Assembly: GCF_928381505.1 (NCBI RefSeq)
Contig: NZ_CAKMSJ010000001.1
Coordinates: forward strand, 1-64,000
Reading direction: 5' to 3'
From: Rothia endophytica
GTDB lineage: Bacteria; Actinomycetota; Actinomycetes; Actinomycetales; Micrococcaceae
DNA: 64,000 bases
Shown: positions 1 to 8,669 of the stretch, one piece after another
How positions within the stretch are numbered: position 1 is the first letter of the stretch
Layout: every line of letters begins with the position of its first letter
Program-made: the position numbers and the translations under genes
Notes under the pieces: generated by a model
The model's database searches: none
Told to the model about the DNA's origin: nothing
Seen by the model: the letters and a program-made list of their open reading frames with translations, nothing else

Positions 1-2
1 GG

Positions 3-419
3 GCAGTTACTGACTCTGCCCGTCTTTTTGAGATTTACCGGGCAACCCCTGACCTGGACCGGCAGTTACCGCCTATTGCTACGGTTGAGGATGCTAGCGA
101 CTGCTTGGAAAGGCATCTTCTTCCGGCCCCGAGCAGGAGCGCCACTCCCCGAATCAACGAGCACCCAGGCCAGCGACCCAGTAGCCAGCCCAGTTCCACC
201 GATGCCAGCCAGCAGGCCCAGCCTGGTTCCAGCCAGGGCACCCCAGCGGGCACCGATAACCAGCAGGCAGGGACTCCCCAGGCCAACTCCAAGGGAAGTT
301 TCCTGGCCTCCACCGGTGCCAGTGGCCTGGTTCCCCTTCTGGCTCTAGCCCTTGTTCTCTGCACGATCGGCACCCTAGCCCTCAAACAGAAACGCGAAAA
401 GTCCCCCAGCAAGAACTAG
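3..419 (+). CDS. C-terminal end of a sortase-anchored cell-wall protein (5' partial)
   Basis: The reading frame is already open at the left edge, so only the C-terminus (about 138 residues) is visible. A short, probably globular tail is followed by a long Pro/Ser/Gln/Thr-rich low-complexity spacer, typical of a wall-spanning stalk. It ends with the sorting signal LASTG, a hydrophobic segment of about 20 residues, and a KQKREK positive tail. LAxTG is the form of signal associated with class E sortases of high-GC Gram-positives (known of the family). The catalytic or binding domain lies outside the window, so the function cannot be named. The next gene is a nucleoside phosphorylase, which would suit an extracellular nucleotidase, but nothing seen here proves that. 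A strong terminator follows the stop. Confidence 0.75.
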   Translation, partial: AVTDSARLFEIYRATPDLDRQLPPIATVEDASDCLERHLLPAPSRSATPRINEHPGQRPSSQPSSTDASQQAQPGSSQGTPAGTDNQQAGTPQANSKGSFLASTGASGLVPLLALALVLCTIGTLALKQKREKSPSKN

Positions 420-429
420 CCCCCCTCGT

Positions 430-481
430 ATCCCGCCCTTTCTGCCGTCAACCATCCAAGCATGCAGAAAGGGCGGGATTT
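430..481 (+). terminator. Rho-independent terminator of the wall-protein gene
   Basis: A 15-16 bp perfect stem (TCCCGCCCTTTCTGC and its complement) with an 18-base loop is followed by TTTT. It begins about 10 bases after the stop codon of the wall-anchored protein. Confidence 0.85.
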
Positions 482-595
482 TCAGTTCCAGCCCAGGCCC
501 CAACCGGCACAAGAAAAACACCGCGCTCAGGCACCAGCTCAGCCAGGTAAACTAGGGGCGAAAGAAAAGCCACCGCACCAGAAAAGAGAAAGACC

Positions 596-1309
596 GTGAC
601 CAACACCCCCCACATCGCCCCCAACGGCGCAGAAATCGCAGAAACCATCCTCCTACCCGGCGACCCCCTACGCGCCAAGTTCATTGCCGACACCTACCTG
701 GAAAACGTCGTCCAGTTTAACACCGTCCGCAATATGTTCGGCTACACCGGCGACTTCAAGGGCCAGCGTATCTCCGTCATGGGCACCGGCATGGGCATCC
801 CCTCCGCCAGCCTCTACACCCACGAACTCATCCACACCTTCGGCGTCAAGCGCCTCATCCGCATCGGCACCTGCGGCGGCCTCTCTGAGGGCGTAGACCT
901 CTTCGACATCGTGGTAGCCGCCTCTGCCTCCACCGACTCCAATTTCCTGCACCACTACAAACTCCCCGGCACCTACGCCCCCACCGCCTCCTGGTCCCTC
1001 CTCTCCGCCGTCGCCCAGGAAGCAGACCGACAGGGCCTCACCCTCAACGTGGGCAACGTCCTCTCCTCCGACGTCTTCTACCGGGCGGATGCCAGCGACG
1101 CCAAGAAGTGGGCAGACATGGGCGTTCTGGCCGTTGAGATGGAAAGCGCCGGCATCTACGCCGTAGCGGCCGCCGCAGGCGTAGAGGCCCTGGCTGTCTT
1201 CACTGTTTCTGACCACCTCTTCAAGGGCACCGAAACCAGCGCCGAAGAACGCCAGACCGCCTTCACCGCCATGATGGAACTCGTTCTGCCCGTAGCAGCT
1301 GCAGCCTAA
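596..1309 (+). CDS. deoD: Purine-nucleoside phosphorylase, DeoD type
   Basis: This cytosolic enzyme of purine salvage cleaves (deoxy)nucleosides with phosphate to give a free base and (deoxy)ribose 1-phosphate. The 237-residue length fits the hexameric DeoD family. Visible signatures are the phosphate-loop start LLPGDPLRAKFIA near residue 20, GTGMGIPS near 65, RIGTCGG near 90, and the ribose-binding VEMESAGIYA near 180 followed by SDH near 205. The start is GTG preceded by an AGAGAAAG stretch, and no upstream alternative looks better. It appears monocistronic: a terminator lies upstream and a hairpin separates it from the helicase gene downstream. Confidence 0.95.
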   Translation: MTNTPHIAPNGAEIAETILLPGDPLRAKFIADTYLENVVQFNTVRNMFGYTGDFKGQRISVMGTGMGIPSASLYTHELIHTFGVKRLIRIGTCGGLSEGVDLFDIVVAASASTDSNFLHHYKLPGTYAPTASWSLLSAVAQEADRQGLTLNVGNVLSSDVFYRADASDAKKWADMGVLAVEMESAGIYAVAAAAGVEALAVFTVSDHLFKGTETSAEERQTAFTAMMELVLPVAAAA

Positions 1310-1345
1310 GACAGCTCAATCTCACCGAGTCCCCAGACAAGAGCG

Positions 1346-1370
1346 GGCTGCAGACCAAAAATCTGCAGCC
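1346..1370 (+). terminator. Hairpin after deoD, possible terminator
   Basis: GGCTGCAGA and TCTGCAGCC form a perfect 9-bp stem around a seven-base A-rich loop, 37 bases after the deoD stop. No T-tract follows, so termination is only a guess. Confidence 0.4.
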
Positions 1371-1401
1371 AGCGCGCTCCTCCCCGCACCCCAGCATCCT
1401 G

Positions 1402-1414
1402 CCCTAAAATAGGG
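1402..1414 (+). promoter_or_regulatory. -10 element within a small dyad upstream of hrpA
   Basis: CCCTAAAATAGGG is a perfect dyad containing TAAAAT, a good -10 match, 11 bases before the hrpA ATG. A promoter here would give a very short leader. No convincing -35 is visible. Confidence 0.45.
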
Positions 1415-1420
1415 TTCAGT

Positions 1421-4400
1421 ATGTCTACACCAGCAGAATCCAGCAAGAAGCCCACCCAGAACTTCGGGGCCCTGGCCGCCGCCATGCACGCGGCCCCCGA
1501 CCGCGCCACGTCCCCGGCCCAGGAGGCCAATACCGAGCAGGCCAAGGACCAGCCCCGCACCCCCCGCAGGGGCCGCCCCAACCGGCGAACGGGGCAGGGC
1601 CGGACGCCCCAGGGTTCCGACGCACGCCAGAAGCGCAACGGCCAGCAGGGCAGACGAGAAAAGCCCCGCGATATCGCCAAGGTTCTTGCCGCCCTGCCCA
1701 GCACCATCACCTACCCCGAGTCCCTGCCCGTCTCTGCCCGCAGGGACGACATCATGGAGGCTATCGCCAAGCACCAGGTGACCATCGTTGCCGGTGAAAC
1801 AGGCTCCGGTAAAACCACCCAGCTCCCCAAGATGCTCCTGGATCTGGGGCTGGCAGAAAAGGGCCTCATCGGGCACACCCAGCCCCGCCGTCTGGCCGCC
1901 CGCTCCGTCGCTGAACGTATTGCCGAAGAACTGGGCCAGAAAATCGGTGAAACCGTGGGCTACCAGGTGCGTTTCACCTCTGAGGTAGGCCAGAATTCAG
2001 CGATCAAGCTCATGACTGACGGTATTCTGCTGGCTGAGATTCAGCACGATAAGCTCCTGAGCAAGTACTCGGCCATCATCATCGATGAGGCTCACGAGCG
2101 TAGCCTCAATATTGACTTTATTCTGGGCTACCTCAAGCGCATTATGCCTCAGCGCCCGGACCTCAAAATCATCATCACCTCGGCAACCATCGACCCCGAG
2201 CGCTTTGCCCGCCACTTCTCCCCCAGCTTCATGCCCGCCGTAGGCATTGTTGATGAGTCGCTGAGCGCCGAAGAAAAAGAAATAGCTGAAGCAACCCTGC
2301 CTGATGACGCCCCGCCCATCATCGAGGTTTCGGGGCGCACCTACCCCGTTGAGATCCGCTACCGCCCTCTAGAGGGCACCCGCACCGGGGACGGCGGCGA
2401 AGACGATATGGACGCCGGTGACGGCTTAGAGGACGAAGACCGCGACCCGCTGGACGGCGTCCTGGATGCTATTCGCGAGCTCTCTGAAGAGGCACCTGGC
2501 GATATCTTGATTTTCTTCTCGGGTGAACGCGAGATCCGCGACGCTGAGGACGCGATCAATGACATGGTACGCACCACCCGCCGCCTGCGGGACTACGAGG
2601 TTCTTCCCCTCTATGCCCGGCTTTCAATGGCTGAGCAGCACCGGGTTTTCCGCCCCGCTGGCAGGCCACGCATCGTCCTCGCTACCAACGTCGCTGAGAC
2701 CTCACTGACGGTTCCCGGCATCAAGTACGTGATTGATACCGGCACAGCCCGCGTATCGCGCTACTCGGCGCGTACCAAGGTGCAGCGCCTACCCATTGAA
2801 CGTATCTCTCAGGCCAGCGCCAACCAGCGTTCTGGCCGCTGTGGTCGTGTCTCTGACGGTATCGCTATTCGTCTTTACTCTGAAGAGGATTTCGCAGCTC
2901 GCTCCGAGTTCACCGATCCTGAAATTCTGCGCACTAACCTGGCAGCTGTCATACTGCAGATGACCGCCATCGGCGTGGTCAAGACCCCCGCAGATATCTC
3001 GCTGTTCCCCTTCGTACAGCCTCCCGAAAGCCGCGCTATCAATGACGGCGTCAACCTTCTGCGTGAGCTGGGTGCTCTTCGTGAAGCTGGAGCTCAGACT
3101 GATAGGGGGCGCGGACGCCGTGGCTCCGGTTCACCGCTGACCGCAGCAGGGCGGGCCATGGCTGCCCTGCCCGTTGACCCAAGGCTTGCCCGTATGATCG
3201 TTGAGGCGTCCAAGCGCGGGGTAGCTAAAGAAATGATGGTGCTGGCCGCTGCCCTGACCATCCAGGACCCCCGCGAGCGCCCGGCTGATAAACGCGGCGA
3301 AGCTGATGCCCTGCACAAGCGTTACCAGGATGAGAAATCTGACTTTTCTAGCTTCTTGTTGCTCTGGCAACATATCAATGAGAAGCAGGATGAGCTATCT
3401 TCTAGCCAGTTCCGCAAGATGTGTCACCGAGAGTTCCTCAACTATCTGCGTATCAGGGAGTGGCAGGATCTTTTTGCTCAGCTGCGTGAAATTGGGCGCG
3501 GAGCCGGTATCAGTGTCAGTGGCGGGCGAGAAATCGACCCCGCTTCTCGTGAGGAGGCCGTGCACAAGTCCCTGCTCACCGGTCTGCTCTCCCACATCGG
3601 TATGCAAGATGAAACTAACCGGCACGAATACCGCGGCGCTCGCGGAACCCGTTTCGCAATTTTCCCTGGTTCCGGTCTCTTTAAGAAAAACCCGGAGTGG
3701 CTTGTCTCAGCGGAACTGGTTGAAACCAGCCGTCTCTGGGCGCGTGTCAACGCTGAAATCCAGCCGGAATGGGTTGAAGAATTAGCGGCCCATCTGGTCA
3801 AGCGACAGTATTCTGACCCCCATTGGTCTGCTAAGCAGGGTGCGGTTCTGGCTCATGAGAAGGTCACTCTCTTTGGAGTTCCCGTTATCGCTGACCGCCG
3901 GGTTCAGTACTGGCGTATTGACCCGGTAGCTGCCCGCGAAATGTTCATCCGTGCAGCTTTAGTTGAAGGTGACTGGTCTACCCGCCACCGGTTCTTCGCC
4001 CGCAATCAGAAGGCCCTGGCCGAGGTTGAAGAGCTGGAGGCTCGTCTGCGCCGCCGCGACCTGCGAGTGGATGACCAGACTCTCTTTGATTTCTACGATG
4101 CCCGCATCCCCGCTGATGTGGTGTCAGAACGACACTTTGACCGCTGGTGGAAGGAAGAGCGTACCAAGAACGAGCACCTCCTCGACTTCAATCCAGAGAA
4201 TCTCATTGATGAAGAGGCAGCAGATTACGATGAGTCTCTCTTCCCCCGCACATGGCAGGTAGCTACCAGCGGTGGAGAGCTTTCTCTTGACCTGAGGTAT
4301 GAGTTTGCGCCCTCAGTTTCGATTGGTGGGGTCCGTTCTTCACAAGCACAGACTGACGGCATCGCAGTTCAGGTGCCGGTGCTCTTTTTGGGCCAGCTTG

Positions 4401-5818
4401 AGCCTGCGCCCTTTGAATGGCTGATTCCGGGTCTACGCGAGGAGCTCGTCACTGCCCTCATCAAGTCCCTACCCAAACAGGTCCGTAAAAACTTTGTGCC
4501 GGCCCCGGACGTCGCCCGTCAGGCGGTTGAAAAGCTGACCGAAGAATTTTCACCGCTCAACGATAGTCTCACCGAGGCACTTGCACTAGCTTTGCGCCGT
4601 CTACGCGGGCACGTGGTTGACCCGGCAGACTTCGACTGGGACGCTGTGCCTGAGCACCTTCGCTTCACCTTCCAGGTGCGCAACCACAACAATAAAATTT
4701 TGGGTGAGGGCAAGAACCTCAAAGACCTGCAGGCAAATCTGCACACGGAGATTCGTTCGGCTCTGGCGGCGTCACTGGGGGCATCCCCCGAAACTCTTGG
4801 AACCATGCAAGCGATGGCGGGCGGAAAGAGGAAGGCTACACCGGGTAAGGCCTCTGCTCAGGGGACGCCGCGTTCTAGCTCCCCAGCCCAGGGAATGAGT
4901 AGCGGGGGCAGTACGTCCGGGGCTAAGACTCATGCAGTCCGCGAAGTCTCCGGGCTAACCAGCTGGCCGGAGGCAGACCTCCCCCGCAAAATTGAGCGGG
5001 TCATCGCCACTCAGACGGTGGCAGGCTACCCCGCTCTCGTCGATGAAGGCAGCAGTGTTGCGGTTCGCATCTTTCCCACCGAGGCTGAGGCCTTGCGCGC
5101 CCAGCGCGGTGGTGTGATTCGTCTGCTCAAGCTGGGTACCCCGTCGCCCGAACGGTATGTGAGTGATCACCTCAATAATCGTGAGAAGCTCATCTTCACA
5201 CAAAACCCCCACGGTTCCATCGATGAGCTGATTAGTGACTGCACGGTTGCCGCCATTGACCAGCTGACCCCGGCAAACCCTCCCTTTACCAAGAGTGAGT
5301 ACACGGAGCTCTTCAACACGGTGCGGGCTGAACTGATTGATACGGTCTTCATCATTACCAAGCTGGTGGCAGACATTCTCAGCGAGGCAGCCGCCGTTCG
5401 CAAGCTCATCAAGAAGAGCACATCGCTGGCGGTTATTCACGCTATGGGTGATATGAAGGGCCAACTTGAGCACCTGATTTACCCCGGTTTCGTAGCGGCT
5501 ACCGGTGCAGCCCAACTGCACCATCTGCCCCGCTACCTGACCGCTATGCGCAAACGCATCGAAAAGTTAGGGCCCAACGTCAACCGCGATAACCAGCTGA
5601 TGCTCACTGTGCAGAACCTTGAGGATTCCTACGACAAGGCGATTAAGGCCCTACCCGCTGGGCTATCCCCCAGCCCCGAGCTGGAGCAGGTGGGCTGGAT
5701 GATTGAGGAGCTACGCGTCAGCTTCTTCGCCCAGGATTTGGGCACCGCCTACACGGTCTCGGAGAAGCGAATCTCCAAGGCGCTGCGCGAAGCCCTGGAC
5801 GCCATGAAGAACAGCTAA
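1421..5818 (+). CDS. hrpA: ATP-dependent RNA helicase HrpA (DEAH box)
   Basis: A large DEAH-box helicase of 1465 residues, somewhat longer than the roughly 1300 of E. coli HrpA. HrpA helicases act on mRNA and stalled ribosomes (family knowledge). A disordered basic N-terminus of about 95 residues precedes the core. Walker A GETGSGKTTQ is near residue 125, DEAH near 222, SAT just after it, and QRSGRCGRV (motif VI) near 470. An acidic insertion rich in Asp/Glu/Gly (residues about 325-345) splits the two RecA folds. The winged-helix/HA2/OB part and the long HrpA-specific C-terminal region follow, with a Ser/Gly/Ala linker near residue 1150. The gene stands alone and runs into a long palindrome shared with the convergent HIT gene. 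Confidence 0.95.
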   Translation: MSTPAESSKKPTQNFGALAAAMHAAPDRATSPAQEANTEQAKDQPRTPRRGRPNRRTGQGRTPQGSDARQKRNGQQGRREKPRDIAKVLAALPSTITYPESLPVSARRDDIMEAIAKHQVTIVAGETGSGKTTQLPKMLLDLGLAEKGLIGHTQPRRLAARSVAERIAEELGQKIGETVGYQVRFTSEVGQNSAIKLMTDGILLAEIQHDKLLSKYSAIIIDEAHERSLNIDFILGYLKRIMPQRPDLKIIITSATIDPERFARHFSPSFMPAVGIVDESLSAEEKEIAEATLPDDAPPIIEVSGRTYPVEIRYRPLEGTRTGDGGEDDMDAGDGLEDEDRDPLDGVLDAIRELSEEAPGDILIFFSGEREIRDAEDAINDMVRTTRRLRDYEVLPLYARLSMAEQHRVFRPAGRPRIVLATNVAETSLTVPGIKYVIDTGTARVSRYSARTKVQRLPIERISQASANQRSGRCGRVSDGIAIRLYSEEDFAARSEFTDPEILRTNLAAVILQMTAIGVVKTPADISLFPFVQPPESRAINDGVNLLRELGALREAGAQTDRGRGRRGSGSPLTAAGRAMAALPVDPRLARMIVEASKRGVAKEMMVLAAALTIQDPRERPADKRGEADALHKRYQDEKSDFSSFLLLWQHINEKQDELSSSQFRKMCHREFLNYLRIREWQDLFAQLREIGRGAGISVSGGREIDPASREEAVHKSLLTGLLSHIGMQDETNRHEYRGARGTRFAIFPGSGLFKKNPEWLVSAELVETSRLWARVNAEIQPEWVEELAAHLVKRQYSDPHWSAKQGAVLAHEKVTLFGVPVIADRRVQYWRIDPVAAREMFIRAALVEGDWSTRHRFFARNQKALAEVEELEARLRRRDLRVDDQTLFDFYDARIPADVVSERHFDRWWKEERTKNEHLLDFNPENLIDEEAADYDESLFPRTWQVATSGGELSLDLRYEFAPSVSIGGVRSSQAQTDGIAVQVPVLFLGQLEPAPFEWLIPGLREELVTALIKSLPKQVRKNFVPAPDVARQAVEKLTEEFSPLNDSLTEALALALRRLRGHVVDPADFDWDAVPEHLRFTFQVRNHNNKILGEGKNLKDLQANLHTEIRSALAASLGASPETLGTMQAMAGGKRKATPGKASAQGTPRSSSPAQGMSSGGSTSGAKTHAVREVSGLTSWPEADLPRKIERVIATQTVAGYPALVDEGSSVAVRIFPTEAEALRAQRGGVIRLLKLGTPSPERYVSDHLNNREKLIFTQNPHGSIDELISDCTVAAIDQLTPANPPFTKSEYTELFNTVRAELIDTVFIITKLVADILSEAAAVRKLIKKSTSLAVIHAMGDMKGQLEHLIYPGFVAATGAAQLHHLPRYLTAMRKRIEKLGPNVNRDNQLMLTVQNLEDSYDKAIKALPAGLSPSPELEQVGWMIEELRVSFFAQDLGTAYTVSEKRISKALREALDAMKNS

Positions 5819-5833
5819 ACTGCCCGCTACAAA

Positions 5834-5985
5834 GCTGGTTGCGGCTAGGCGCCCTCCTGCTAGCTGGCTCGGGGCTGGCGTGAATCACGGCGCGCTCTTC
5901 ATCTTGGATTAGGTATGCTATCCAGCGATGAGCGCGTCGTGAGTAGGGTCAGCTAGCAGGAGGGCGCCTAGCGCAACTACCCAGC
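5834..5985. repeat. Long imperfect palindrome between convergent genes
   Basis: Two 23-base arms at 5844-5866 and 5950-5972 are exact inverted copies (GCTAGGCGCCCTCCTGCTAG plus CTG). The pairing extends outward (TTGC/GCAA, then GCTGG/CCAGC across a four-base bulge). It also extends inward (CGCGCTC..ATC near 5891-5903 with GATGAGCGCG at 5927-5936, then an apical TTGGAT/ATCCAG stem). The whole 150-base stretch can fold into one rod. It fills most of the gap between the hrpA stop and the HIT stop. No T-tract flanks it, so it is not a classic terminator. It may be a small extragenic palindromic or mobile repeat. Confidence 0.8.
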
Positions 5986-6037
5986 CCCAGCCAGTCGGCT
6001 ACGAGCACATCCGCTATGCCCTTATAAGTCTGTTTGC

Positions 6038-6463
6038 TTAGTCAGTTACGAACTCGCCGTAGCCTAGCTCGCGCAGAGCCTCGCGGAGCTTTACCGCGGC
6101 GTCGTCCATTGCAGCGGCGTCCGGGTTACGGTTGGCCTGTTCAAAGGTGAATTCACTTTGGTGTTGGGAGGGCCAGACGTGGATGTGAGTGTGGGGCACG
6201 TCGAAGCCCGCGATAATCATGCCAACCCTCTGGGGCTCGAAGGCCTTCTGCAGCCCCTCAGAGACCTTGTGGGCTACGCCAAAGACGTGGGTGGCGAGAT
6301 CCTGGGGCATATCAACCCAGTGGTCGATTTCCTCGCGGGGAACCACCAGGGTGTGACCGTACTGGAAGGGTTCGATGGTGAAGAAGGCAACGGCCTTTTC
6401 GTCCTGCCAAATCATGCGGCCGGGGATTTCGCCCTTCATAATCATGGTAAAAACGGTGCTCAT
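6038..6463 (-). CDS. HIT-family nucleotide hydrolase/transferase
   Basis: A 141-residue histidine-triad protein. The C-terminal half carries HTHIHVWP, the H-x-H-x-H-x-x signature in which the middle histidine is the nucleophile acting on the nucleotide alpha-phosphate. The N-terminal half has the usual IPGRMIWQDEKAVAFF and GHTLVVPREE strands. HIT proteins usually hydrolyse adenosine phosphoramidate-like or dinucleoside substrates in the cytosol; the substrate here is not predictable. It starts 11 bases after the stop of the upstream metallo-hydrolase gene, so the two are probably co-transcribed. An AAAGGG stretch precedes the ATG. Confidence 0.9.
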   Translation of the reverse strand: MSTVFTMIMKGEIPGRMIWQDEKAVAFFTIEPFQYGHTLVVPREEIDHWVDMPQDLATHVFGVAHKVSEGLQKAFEPQRVGMIIAGFDVPHTHIHVWPSQHQSEFTFEQANRNPDAAAMDDAAVKLREALRELGYGEFVTD

Positions 6464-6474
6464 GGCTGCCCTTT

Positions 6475-7125
6475 CTAGATATCGACTGAGGTACCCGCGG
6501 GCAGGTACTCGAATTCGGTGCCATATTTTTTGCCGAAGTTGGTGGCGTGACCAACAATCATATTCCTGCCGTTCTCAGCAAGCAGCGAGTCATGGATCTG
6601 GAATGCCTTCTGTGCACGCACAGCGATGATGAAGTCGATTACCTCAGAAATCTTATTCCAGGGCGCATGGATGGGTACCAGCAGGGTCTTGACCTCGATG
6701 CCATGAGGAACAACGAAGGAGTCGCCCGGGTGAAAGAGGTTGTCGTCGATGAGGTAACCTACGTTGTCAATCACCGGTAGGAGCGGGTGAATAACCGCGT
6801 GCTGCCCACCAAAGGTCTTGATGGTGAAGCCCGACAGCTCTAGCTGACCGTCAGCGGTTACGGCGGTTGCCGCGGCGTCGGGTAGAGCTTTTTTGACGGT
6901 ATCGACAACAGCGGCTGGCGCGTGCAGGGTTACCTCGGGGTTCTTTTTGAGAAAGGCGAGCACCTTCTCTTCATCAAAGTGGTCGGGGTGAACGTGGGTG
7001 ATGAGGATGTGCTGGGCACCTTCTAGAGCTTCTTCTACTTCGGAGAAGCCACCGGGGTCAAGCACCAGCACGGTATTGTGATCTTCGAGACGGACGCAGG
7101 AGTGGGTGTATTTGGTAAGTTTCAT
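6475..7125 (-). CDS. MBL-fold metal-dependent hydrolase (UPF0173/UlaG-like)
   Basis: A 216-residue metallo-beta-lactamase-fold protein. The metal site shows as THVHPDHFDEEKV (H-x-H-x-D-H), GGQHAVIH further on, and HPGDSF near residue 130, with a late conserved HAPW. The start matches the KLTKYTHSCVRLE strand that opens this subfamily. Members are cytosolic hydrolases of mostly unknown substrate. It is the first gene of a two-gene unit with the HIT gene and is transcribed divergently from zur. The shared intergenic region of about 175 bases shows no clear Zur-type dyad. Confidence 0.85.
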   Translation of the reverse strand: MKLTKYTHSCVRLEDHNTVLVLDPGGFSEVEEALEGAQHILITHVHPDHFDEEKVLAFLKKNPEVTLHAPAAVVDTVKKALPDAAATAVTADGQLELSGFTIKTFGGQHAVIHPLLPVIDNVGYLIDDNLFHPGDSFVVPHGIEVKTLLVPIHAPWNKISEVIDFIIAVRAQKAFQIHDSLLAENGRNMIVGHATNFGKKYGTEFEYLPAGTSVDI

Positions 7126-7300
7126 ATCTCTACCCTAGTAGTTTAGCCGGTTACACAACAGCTGTGGGTGCCTGCCAGCGTCATTTTATCTTCGGGTGAA
7201 CGGGGCTTCCCTCCCCTGCCGGTGAACGCCGCAGCTTGGATGGCTCGGCAAGGTTATTATGGACTGTAGAGCAAGCTGACTTCCGATGAAAGAGGAGCCA

Positions 7301-7714
7301 ATGGCGACCACCGCGCAGAAAACTACCGAGGTGCGCAATACAAAGCAACGACGCGCGTTGACCGCTACCCTCGATACTCTCGAAGATTTTATTTCAGCTC
7401 AGGATTTGCACCAGCTGATGGTCTCCAGGGGGGACGCGGTTTCTCTTGCGACAACCTACAGAATTCTGCAGTCTATGCTTTCTGCTGGCGAGGTAGAGTC
7501 CCTCAAGACCGAAGAGGGTGAGGCCATCTACCGCCGTTGCGAGTCTGAGCACCATCACCACCATTTGCTCTGCCGGGTATGCGGTGCGGCGGTTGAGTTT
7601 GAGGTCCCCCAGCTTGAGGATTGGACCCTGAAAATCGCAGGCGAACACGGCTACACCGAGGTCAACCACATCATCGAGATTACCGGCGTGTGTGGCAACT
7701 GTTCTGCTAGTTAG
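7301..7714 (+). CDS. zur: Zinc uptake regulator Zur (Fur family)
   Basis: A Fur-family repressor of about 137 residues. An N-terminal winged helix (RNTKQRRALTATLD, then DAVSLATTYRILQSM recognition region) is followed by a dimerisation/metal domain. That domain has a run of five His after CESE, then CRVC and CGNC, the two CxxC pairs of the structural zinc site. The assignment to Zur rather than Fur rests on the adjacent znu genes and the dyad at 10566-10580. An in-frame ATG at 7286 has no Shine-Dalgarno; the ATG at 7301 follows AGAGGAG and is preferred. It is convergent with znuB across a shared terminator. Confidence 0.9.
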   Translation: MATTAQKTTEVRNTKQRRALTATLDTLEDFISAQDLHQLMVSRGDAVSLATTYRILQSMLSAGEVESLKTEEGEAIYRRCESEHHHHHLLCRVCGAAVEFEVPQLEDWTLKIAGEHGYTEVNHIIEITGVCGNCSAS

Positions 7715-7720
7715 ATATCA

Positions 7721-7750
7721 AAAGCCCGCTCTACAATGAGCGGGCTTTTT
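7721..7750. terminator. Bidirectional terminator between zur and znuB
   Basis: AAAGCCCGCTC and GAGCGGGCTTT form an 11-bp perfect stem around TACAAT. T-runs are read on both strands, so it can end both the zur and the znu transcripts. Confidence 0.9.
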
Positions 7751-7758
7751 TCGTACCC

Positions 7759-8667
7759 TTATGCGGCGGGGACGTGCTCTAGTTCTTTGGTCTGTGCACG
7801 TCCTGAGGCGCTGTGGCGCTGACGTACGGCGCGGATTACTCTGCAGACCACGAAGATGAAGAAGGAAATGCTGGTGACGTAGGGGCTAATGGGAAGGGAC
7901 CCTGCCAGTGCCAGCATGATGCCACCCACCATTGCAATCTCAGCGAAAATCACCGAAAGAATCAGGGCTTTGAGGGGGGACGCCGTTACCTGCAGAGCAG
8001 CTGCGGCGGGAGTAATCAAAAGGGCAAGAACCAGCAGGGAGCCCACTACCTGGACCGATAGAGCGGTGGCGATACCCAGAACAATCATGAAGGCAAGAGA
8101 AAGCGTGCGAAGCGGAACGCCTTTTGCCCGAGCTACCACCGGATCAAGCGAAGCGAACATGAGGGGACGCCATATGAGGGCCAAGGCACCAACAATGACG
8201 ATTGCACCAATGATCATGGTGGTGAGCTGTGCGGAATCTACCGAAACAATTTGACCGGTCAGCAGTGAGAATTTGTTGGCGGCTCGGCCTGAGTAGAGGG
8301 AGAGGAAAAGGATGCCCAGTCCCAACCCAAAAGGCATGAGAGCGCCAATCACAGAATCATTTTCGTGGGCTTTGGACCCCATGAGAGCGATCAGTAGAGC
8401 TGAGGCGATGGATCCCACCAGGGACCCGGTGACCACGTTATAGCCCAATAAGAGAAACAGCGCAGCACCAGCAAAAGACATCTCTGCGATGGCGTGAACG
8501 GCGAAAGCATGCCGGCGCATCATCACAAAGATACCCACAAAGCCACCGATAACGCCCAGCACTGCACCGGCAAAAATCGACTGGTGCAGCAGTGCCACCA
8601 GCTCACCGTAGCGATCGAAGACAAAGACTTCAGAGAGGAAATCTGTAAAAGTAATGTTGAGTTGCAC
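7759..8667 (-). CDS. znuB: Zinc ABC transporter permease
   Basis: A 302-residue ABC-3 family integral membrane protein with about eight hydrophobic segments. Visible examples are GAVLGVIGGFVGIFVMMRRHAFAVHAIAEMSFAGAALFLLLGY near the N-terminus and the SLLVLALLITPAAAALQVT region near residue 215, both typical of ZnuB/MntB permeases. It is the last gene of the znuA-znuC-znuB unit, starting two bases after the znuC stop. The family imports Zn2+ or Mn2+; zinc is inferred from the neighbouring zur and the Zur-type dyad. Confidence 0.93.
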   Translation of the reverse strand: MQLNITFTDFLSEVFVFDRYGELVALLHQSIFAGAVLGVIGGFVGIFVMMRRHAFAVHAIAEMSFAGAALFLLLGYNVVTGSLVGSIASALLIALMGSKAHENDSVIGALMPFGLGLGILFLSLYSGRAANKFSLLTGQIVSVDSAQLTTMIIGAIVIVGALALIWRPLMFASLDPVVARAKGVPLRTLSLAFMIVLGIATALSVQVVGSLLVLALLITPAAAALQVTASPLKALILSVIFAEIAMVGGIMLALAGSLPISPYVTSISFFIFVVCRVIRAVRQRHSASGRAQTKELEHVPAA

Positions 8668-8669
8668 GG

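Noticed and set aside
668-1216. A 182-codon open frame on the minus strand inside deoD
   Set aside because: It is antisense to a clearly identified gene. Its Gly/Val/Glu-rich composition comes from the GC-rich codon pattern of deoD.
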